10,600 nt of DNA from Lysobacterales bacterium (GTDB taxonomy: Bacteria > Pseudomonadota > Gammaproteobacteria > Xanthomonadales > Marinicellaceae). Shown here piece after piece: positions 6,389-10,600 of this stretch. Position numbers and translations under genes: made by a program. The notes below the pieces were generated by a model, which worked only from the letters and a program-made list of their open reading frames with translations, was not told the origin of the DNA and ran no database searches. The stretch covers positions 1-10,600 of the forward strand of contig JALWML010000549.1 of the NCBI GenBank assembly GCA_027083915.1. Reading direction: 5' to 3'. Positions within the stretch are counted from its first letter, which is position 1; the number at the start of each line of letters is the position of its first letter.

Positions 6389-9300
6389 TTAACTTTGCTT
6401 AAATCTCCTTGTATATAATAGTATCAATGCACTTAACAACATTAATGCCCACCATTTATTGACTGGTATCATCATTGGAGGTCCAATATGGTTACCAAAC
6501 TCAATGGGAGGAGCTGATGGAATATCCGTAGATAACTCAACAACACTGGTCACTGGCAAAAATGGTTCTGAACATCCCGTTAAATCAGCATCGGTTAAGT
6601 CATAATTTAACACATAACAGACCGCAGGGTTTGGTGGAATTGGTGATAAACCTACTGGTAAATTTGTAAAATCAAAACTACCTGTTCCATCGGTATCAAG
6701 TGTTGCAACTGTAACATCACCGGTTCCATCGCAATCAGAATCTCTAAGCAAGGTTACCGCTACACCACTTTGCTCTTCACCTGCATCGTAAGTCAAACTA
6801 AGGTTGGCATCACAATAAACTTGACCAGGGATGTTACCAATAGCTGCATAGACACCCATATCATAGGTCAAATCATCCGCAGTTAATGTTATATTCTGTA
6901 TTTGTCCAGTTACCGTATCTACATCTGAATCAACTGTGTCATCACCACCTTGATTTTGAGAAGTAATGAGCCAACCAGGTGCTAGTCCCGAGAATTGTAT
7001 ACAATAATCACCACTTGCAAGCGGACTAAAATTATACCAACCATCTGCAGCAGGTAAACCTCCATTTGCTGTAACAGTAGTATCAAGAACTGGTCCACTG
7101 CAATCTAACGTATGGTAAAGCTCAACAGTAATACCATTGACACCTGGCTCAATAGCATCTTGTAAACCATCTTGATTATTGTCATACCACACATAGTCTC
7201 CTATATTTAATCGTTCTTCATGCCCAAAATCATTATTATTGTTATCTGGGTTTACTGCATCAACAGTAGGAAATAATTGCGGTGCTGTAATGGCATTGTA
7301 GCACTCACCCAAATCTGGATCAGTTGTATCAACTTCTACGATATAGCAACCAGGAGGATTATTACCCGCACCCGGACCTCCAGTAATTAAATTCATGAAT
7401 GAGTAATTGCCAGCTACAGTTGATTGAGTAACCAAACTTGCCGCATCAGTGCCATCAATAATATTATTACAGTTTGCATCATCGTATAGGTTAACAGTTA
7501 CATTGCTTTGTAAAGCATCTCCATCAGCAGCATCATAAACCACGTTTGGATTTATATCACTTTCACACCATAACAATCCGCTAACACTTCCTGGTGCAAA
7601 TATTCCCATATCTTCATCAGGGTCAACACCTGCTAAATTAATATTTGTGATACGTGCTATGGTGGGATCAACCCCATCAACTACAGCATTTGAGTCTGTA
7701 CTTACCGTACCTGCGCCTGTTGGAGAAATACTGTGATTTGCAGGGATTCCTGTAAATTCAATACAGTATGTACCTAGTGGTATCGGTGTAAATTCATAAT
7801 AACCATCAGCTGCTGGAGTTCCTCCATTGGCTGTGGTTGTACTTGCTGTCACCGCACCTGAACAATCTGCTGTTGAATATAAATTAACACCAATTCCATT
7901 AACACCTACTTCACCAGCATCTTGAACACCATCTTGATTGGCATCGTACCAAACATAGTCACCTAAATAAGCTTGTTGTTGGTAACCAAAATCTTGAGCA
8001 ACATCATCAGTACCAGAAACAATATTACCAAATATATCAGTCGTCGCATTTAATGGTATAGTTGAAATGTTTGGCGTTCCAAGTCCATCAGCATCATAAG
8101 TTTGACTCATTCCAAGAGGTAATGTACTTGCATCAACACTCACTTGATAGGTTCCATCTGGTAAATTGTTAAAGACATAGTCACCATTCATATCTGTAAT
8201 AGCAACATAAGGAATGGCTCCAGGAGTGGCTGCATCAACAATACCACCTGTCACTGGGTCAACATAGATGGGATTACCCATAGCATCCAATAAATTAATT
8301 GTTACACCGGGTAATGCAGGCTCTGCATCATCGGCACCATTACCATTAACGTCTTCCCATAAGTGATCGCCAATCGAGTTGGATACAACGGTTACACTGA
8401 CATCATTAGATATGACAACCAATGAAATTTCAGGTACTCGTCCACCAAAGTTATTGGTGTAAATATTACCAGTGGATGCTGCGGTAACATTTCCATTAAT
8501 ATCTAAATCGGGTACTCCACCAACATTACCTAATGGAGTAAATTCAACCGTTACTGTTTGCCCTCCTCCTGCACTTGGCAAAGAGGGAGTAGTAAACTTA
8601 AGGGCACTAATATCTTTTGCCAATAATGTGCCACAAGCTGTTGGATCATTACCAACACATTGACTCCATGAAATCACTCCCGTACCACTGGGTCCTCCAC
8701 CAGCAAAAGTATTTTGAAGTTTTATCGGAATACCCGCTGTATTTTCACTGATATAAAAATTGTAACACAAATCTCCAACCAATGGAACATAACCAGAAGG
8801 CCAGTTATCTTCATGACAAGGATCCTGTGGTATAGTGACAGGATCTGCATCCGTTGCAAAAAATACCTCACCATTTGTCCCGGAAATCATTGTCACTTCA
8901 TAAGTGCCATTATATATTGTTGGAGGTGTTCGAGAGCTATTTAAACCACTTGTTGAACCAACACCATCGGCATTATGAGGTAAAATATCAATAAAAGTAC
9001 TTTCTCCATAATTTTCTCCACCCAAGTTTTTATAGATTAACTCCATAATAAATGGGGAATTTGTTCCATAAACAGCTTGCTGGTTCTTTTTTGTTACATC
9101 TAAACCAAAATTTGGAAAAGCTGTTAATTTATAAGTTGCTGAAACAGGTGAATTTCCATTATCATTATCAATCAATGAATCTAAAACAGCGGTATTAGTA
9201 AAGGAACCAGATGTTACGCTTGCATCAATAAGTACAGTATATTTAATCCAGGGAAGTTGGTCTCCAGTATTGACACTATCAAAGTTCCAAACCAACGAAT

Positions 9301-10600
9301 TAAGACTTGTATTAACAGGGCTTGTTATAGTTACAGCTGGTGATGAGGCTGCATAATCAGCATAGTTTAACCATGTTGTACCTTCATCTACTGAAAACAT
9401 CTCAGAGCCTAAAACATAGGAGTTTAATGCAGGTATTGTGTCAGTAACATCTGCTGTTGTAAATGCGGGGTTCCAACCACCAAATACTTTTGGCTCAATG
9501 ACAAAGTCAACTAAATCTTCTGCTAATACGACTTTAATTCCTTGAGGTTCTGTTCTTTTGGCAATTGAAATAGATGATTCAGTAATTTTAATTCTATCTT
9601 GTGTATAAATCAACTTTGAGAAACCAGCATTATTTGGATCAGTTGAACCAATTGCAGTAGCTTGCCAAGCAGTATAACCTCCAGAACCATCACTCAGACC
9701 AACTCGATAAGACTCAAAGATAGGAACAAATTTATTCGCTCCATAACCAGTTGCTGTGGAACGGATTTTTAGATCAAATTCTGCATTTAAACGAGTATAT
9801 AAAAACCCAGGATTCAAAATTGACATAGCTGCATCATCTGCACGAAACTCTTGCTTAATGCGTGTAACATTTCCGACAATGGCAGGATCAATCCCAGCTA
9901 CTCCTTGACCTGTTGACTCGTACCAATCAATGGGCCCAGCTGAAACAGGGCTTCCGCCAACAATCGCATCAACTAAGCTTCCATCTTTTAATTTAATTCT
10001 AACAGTACCATCATTATTTACATCATCAGGGCAAGTAGAACTGCGTAAATCATTCAACCAAGCAGCTTCTCCTGCTGTTCCAGGTCCTGATGGAGTCCCT
10101 ACTGGAACATCAGTATAAAGTATATTGTAAAATTCAGGCAAATCATAACCTGGATTAAATGTATTGGCAGGTGGACCACCATAAATATGAACATTTGGGT
10201 TATATACCATGGTATTTCCAAAATATCCAGAATCAAGCATGGTGCTTCCACCTGCCGAATTATTATGCAATCCTTGGAATTCAAATTGAGTTGTATCAAT
10301 TTTATCACAACCCTGTCCTTTTCCATCAGGTAAAGTTAGTTTCCTATGATCCGCAAATTGCGTACCAAAAGATATAGTTTGTCCTGGGGCATACAGCGTA
10401 TCTGCAGTCCAATAATCAGGTCCAGCTGCTCTATAAAACCCTTCAAATACTGTATAAAAACTCCAGCCTCCGGGAGGAATATATGCCATCGAATAATCTA
10501 TTTCATTTGGATATGGTTCACCATTTCCAGCAAAATTGGGCAATCTAGGCCCTCCATTAGCACTCTCTGTAGATTCAGGGTTAAATCCTTCAAAAACACC
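6389..10600 (-). CDS. Large secreted surface protein, 5' end missing: novel head, DUF11-like repeats, five SdrD B-like repeats, C-terminal sorting signal
   Basis: The frame stays open to the right edge, so the start and any signal peptide lie outside the window. The TTG at 10541-10543 is not a credible start, because 19 more open codons precede it. Stop is TAA. In protein order: 10600 to about 9600 is a head I do not recognise (aromatic- and Gly-rich, e.g. GGWSFYTVFEGFYRAAGPDY, with two Cys); about 9600-8960 holds two DUF11-like units (SISIAKRTEPQG..., then LDVTKKNQQAVYG...LIYKNLGGENYGES...IDILP); about 8960-8375 is a linker with two Cys pairs; 8374-6473 has five Ig-like repeats in A1-A-B-A-B order; 6472-6392 is the sorting tail. 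No catalytic motif was seen. By family knowledge DUF11 and SdrD B units build stalks of surface proteins; an adhesin or matrix role is inferred. The 3' part is a near-copy of that of gene 1. Confidence 0.92.
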   Translation of the reverse strand, partial: GVFEGFNPESTESANGGPRLPNFAGNGEPYPNEIDYSMAYIPPGGWSFYTVFEGFYRAAGPDYWTADTLYAPGQTISFGTQFADHRKLTLPDGKGQGCDKIDTTQFEFQGLHNNSAGGSTMLDSGYFGNTMVYNPNVHIYGGPPANTFNPGYDLPEFYNILYTDVPVGTPSGPGTAGEAAWLNDLRSSTCPDDVNNDGTVRIKLKDGSLVDAIVGGSPVSAGPIDWYESTGQGVAGIDPAIVGNVTRIKQEFRADDAAMSILNPGFLYTRLNAEFDLKIRSTATGYGANKFVPIFESYRVGLSDGSGGYTAWQATAIGSTDPNNAGFSKLIYTQDRIKITESSISIAKRTEPQGIKVVLAEDLVDFVIEPKVFGGWNPAFTTADVTDTIPALNSYVLGSEMFSVDEGTTWLNYADYAASSPAVTITSPVNTSLNSLVWNFDSVNTGDQLPWIKYTVLIDASVTSGSFTNTAVLDSLIDNDNGNSPVSATYKLTAFPNFGLDVTKKNQQAVYGTNSPFIMELIYKNLGGENYGESTFIDILPHNADGVGSTSGLNSSRTPPTIYNGTYEVTMISGTNGEVFFATDADPVTIPQDPCHEDNWPSGYVPLVGDLCYNFYISENTAGIPIKLQNTFAGGGPSGTGVISWSQCVGNDPTACGTLLAKDISALKFTTPSLPSAGGGQTVTVEFTPLGNVGGVPDLDINGNVTAASTGNIYTNNFGGRVPEISLVVISNDVSVTVVSNSIGDHLWEDVNGNGADDAEPALPGVTINLLDAMGNPIYVDPVTGGIVDAATPGAIPYVAITDMNGDYVFNNLPDGTYQVSVDASTLPLGMSQTYDADGLGTPNISTIPLNATTDIFGNIVSGTDDVAQDFGYQQQAYLGDYVWYDANQDGVQDAGEVGVNGIGVNLYSTADCSGAVTASTTTANGGTPAADGYYEFTPIPLGTYCIEFTGIPANHSISPTGAGTVSTDSNAVVDGVDPTIARITNINLAGVDPDEDMGIFAPGSVSGLLWCESDINPNVVYDAADGDALQSNVTVNLYDDANCNNIIDGTDAASLVTQSTVAGNYSFMNLITGGPGAGNNPPGCYIVEVDTTDPDLGECYNAITAPQLFPTVDAVNPDNNNNDFGHEERLNIGDYVWYDNNQDGLQDAIEPGVNGITVELYHTLDCSGPVLDTTVTANGGLPAADGWYNFSPLASGDYCIQFSGLAPGWLITSQNQGGDDTVDSDVDTVTGQIQNITLTADDLTYDMGVYAAIGNIPGQVYCDANLSLTYDAGEEQSGVAVTLLRDSDCDGTGDVTVATLDTDGTGSFDFTNLPVGLSPIPPNPAVCYVLNYDLTDADLTGCSEPFLPVTSVVELSTDIPSAPPIEFGNHIGPPMMIPVNKWWALMLLSALILLYTRRFKQS
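6392..6472 (-). other. C-terminal sorting signal of gene 2 (IPTLxxWG-CTERM-like)
   Basis: The final 27 residues run from MIPVNKWWALMLLSALILLY to TRRFKQS, differing from gene 1 only at two positions (A/T and N/S). The tripartite layout (motif, membrane helix, basic end) indicates processing by the same exosortase-like enzyme. Confidence 0.75.
6392..7207 (-). repeat. 3' segment of gene 2 duplicated at 340-1155
   Basis: This is the partner of the repeat at 340-1155, in the same orientation, offset 6052 bases. It covers the last A and B modules and the sorting tail. Similarity is strongest over the B module and tail. The near-identical terminators follow at an offset of 6046, so the 3' untranslated parts differ in length by only six bases. 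Confidence 0.93.
6473..8374 (-). repeat. Five SdrD B-like repeats in gene 2, alternating A and B types
   Basis: Units in protein order: A1 8374-7970 (IGDHLWEDVNGNGADDAEP), A 7969-7589 (YLGDYVWYDANQDGVQDAGE), B 7588-7205 (SVSGLLWCESD), A 7204-6842 (IGDYVWYDNNQDGLQDAIEP) and B 6841-6473 (IGNIPGQVYCDANL). A-type units start with a Trp plus Asp-rich loop predicted to bind Ca2+; two of the three have a Cys pair (DC.G.V and YCI.F) and A1 has neither Cys. B-type units carry four Cys and an acidic DDANCNN or DSDCDG loop. A+B is evidently the unit that has been duplicated. Confidence 0.85.
8375..9600 (-). other. DUF11-like repeats and linker in gene 2
   Basis: Two segments begin with a K-containing strand typical of DUF11-type units: SISIAKRTEPQG near 9580 and LDVTKKNQQAVYG near 9100. 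The second continues FIMELIYKNLGGENYGESTF then DILPHN, matching the DUF11 pattern of a Y.I...N.G core followed by a D.LP turn. The first is more divergent (VDFVIEP...DTIPAL). The remainder up to 8375 has Cys pairs (PCHEDN/LCYNF and SQCVG/ACGTL) and no recognised domain. Confidence 0.6.

Noticed and set aside
8472..10377. Short plus- and minus-strand open frames over gene 2
   Set aside because: All overlap the long minus-strand frame, whose domain content is clear; they look like shadows.
10541..10543. TTG as the start codon of gene 2
   Set aside because: The frame remains open for 19 further codons to the window edge, no signal peptide follows the TTG, and no Shine-Dalgarno sequence is evident before it.

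Overview
The window looks like an accessory surface-protein locus from a Gram-negative bacterium. Codon choice is AT-leaning. Both large genes encode secreted, acidic, repeat-built proteins that end in the same tripartite C-terminal sorting signal (IPVNKWW motif, hydrophobic stretch, RRFK basic tail). This signal resembles the IPTLxxWG-CTERM type handled by exosortase H in many Gammaproteobacteria. A marine or environmental gammaproteobacterium is my best guess; no housekeeping gene in the window fixes the taxonomy.

Layout, left to right: 1-284 is AT-rich with no confident gene. A perfect 14-bp-stem hairpin (285-317) lies just downstream of the first gene. Gene 1 (337-6159, minus strand, complete, 1940 aa) encodes a signal peptide, an SdrD B-like domain, a large presumed beta-propeller region, a second SdrD B-like domain, five tandem GEVED-type repeats, one A+B pair of Ig-like repeats and the sorting tail. 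The gap 6160-6388 holds a candidate promoter for gene 1, a doubled octamer upstream of it, and a terminator for gene 2. Gene 2 (6389 to the right edge, minus strand, 5' end missing) encodes an unrecognised N-terminal region, DUF11-like repeats, five SdrD B-like repeats arranged A1-A-B-A-B, and the same sorting tail.

The two genes are tandem paralogues at their 3' ends only. The last ~270 codons align at a constant offset of 6052 bases without net indels, and the last 150 residues differ at only 7 positions. The upstream halves are unrelated: propeller plus GEVED repeats in one, a novel head plus DUF11 in the other. Different extracellular heads are thus mounted on a shared stalk and anchor. 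I infer that both proteins are exported by Sec, processed by an exosortase-like enzyme encoded elsewhere, and act at the surface or in the matrix as Ca2+-stabilised, disulfide-bonded fibres. The two genes are probably separate transcription units, because a terminator and a new promoter lie between them.
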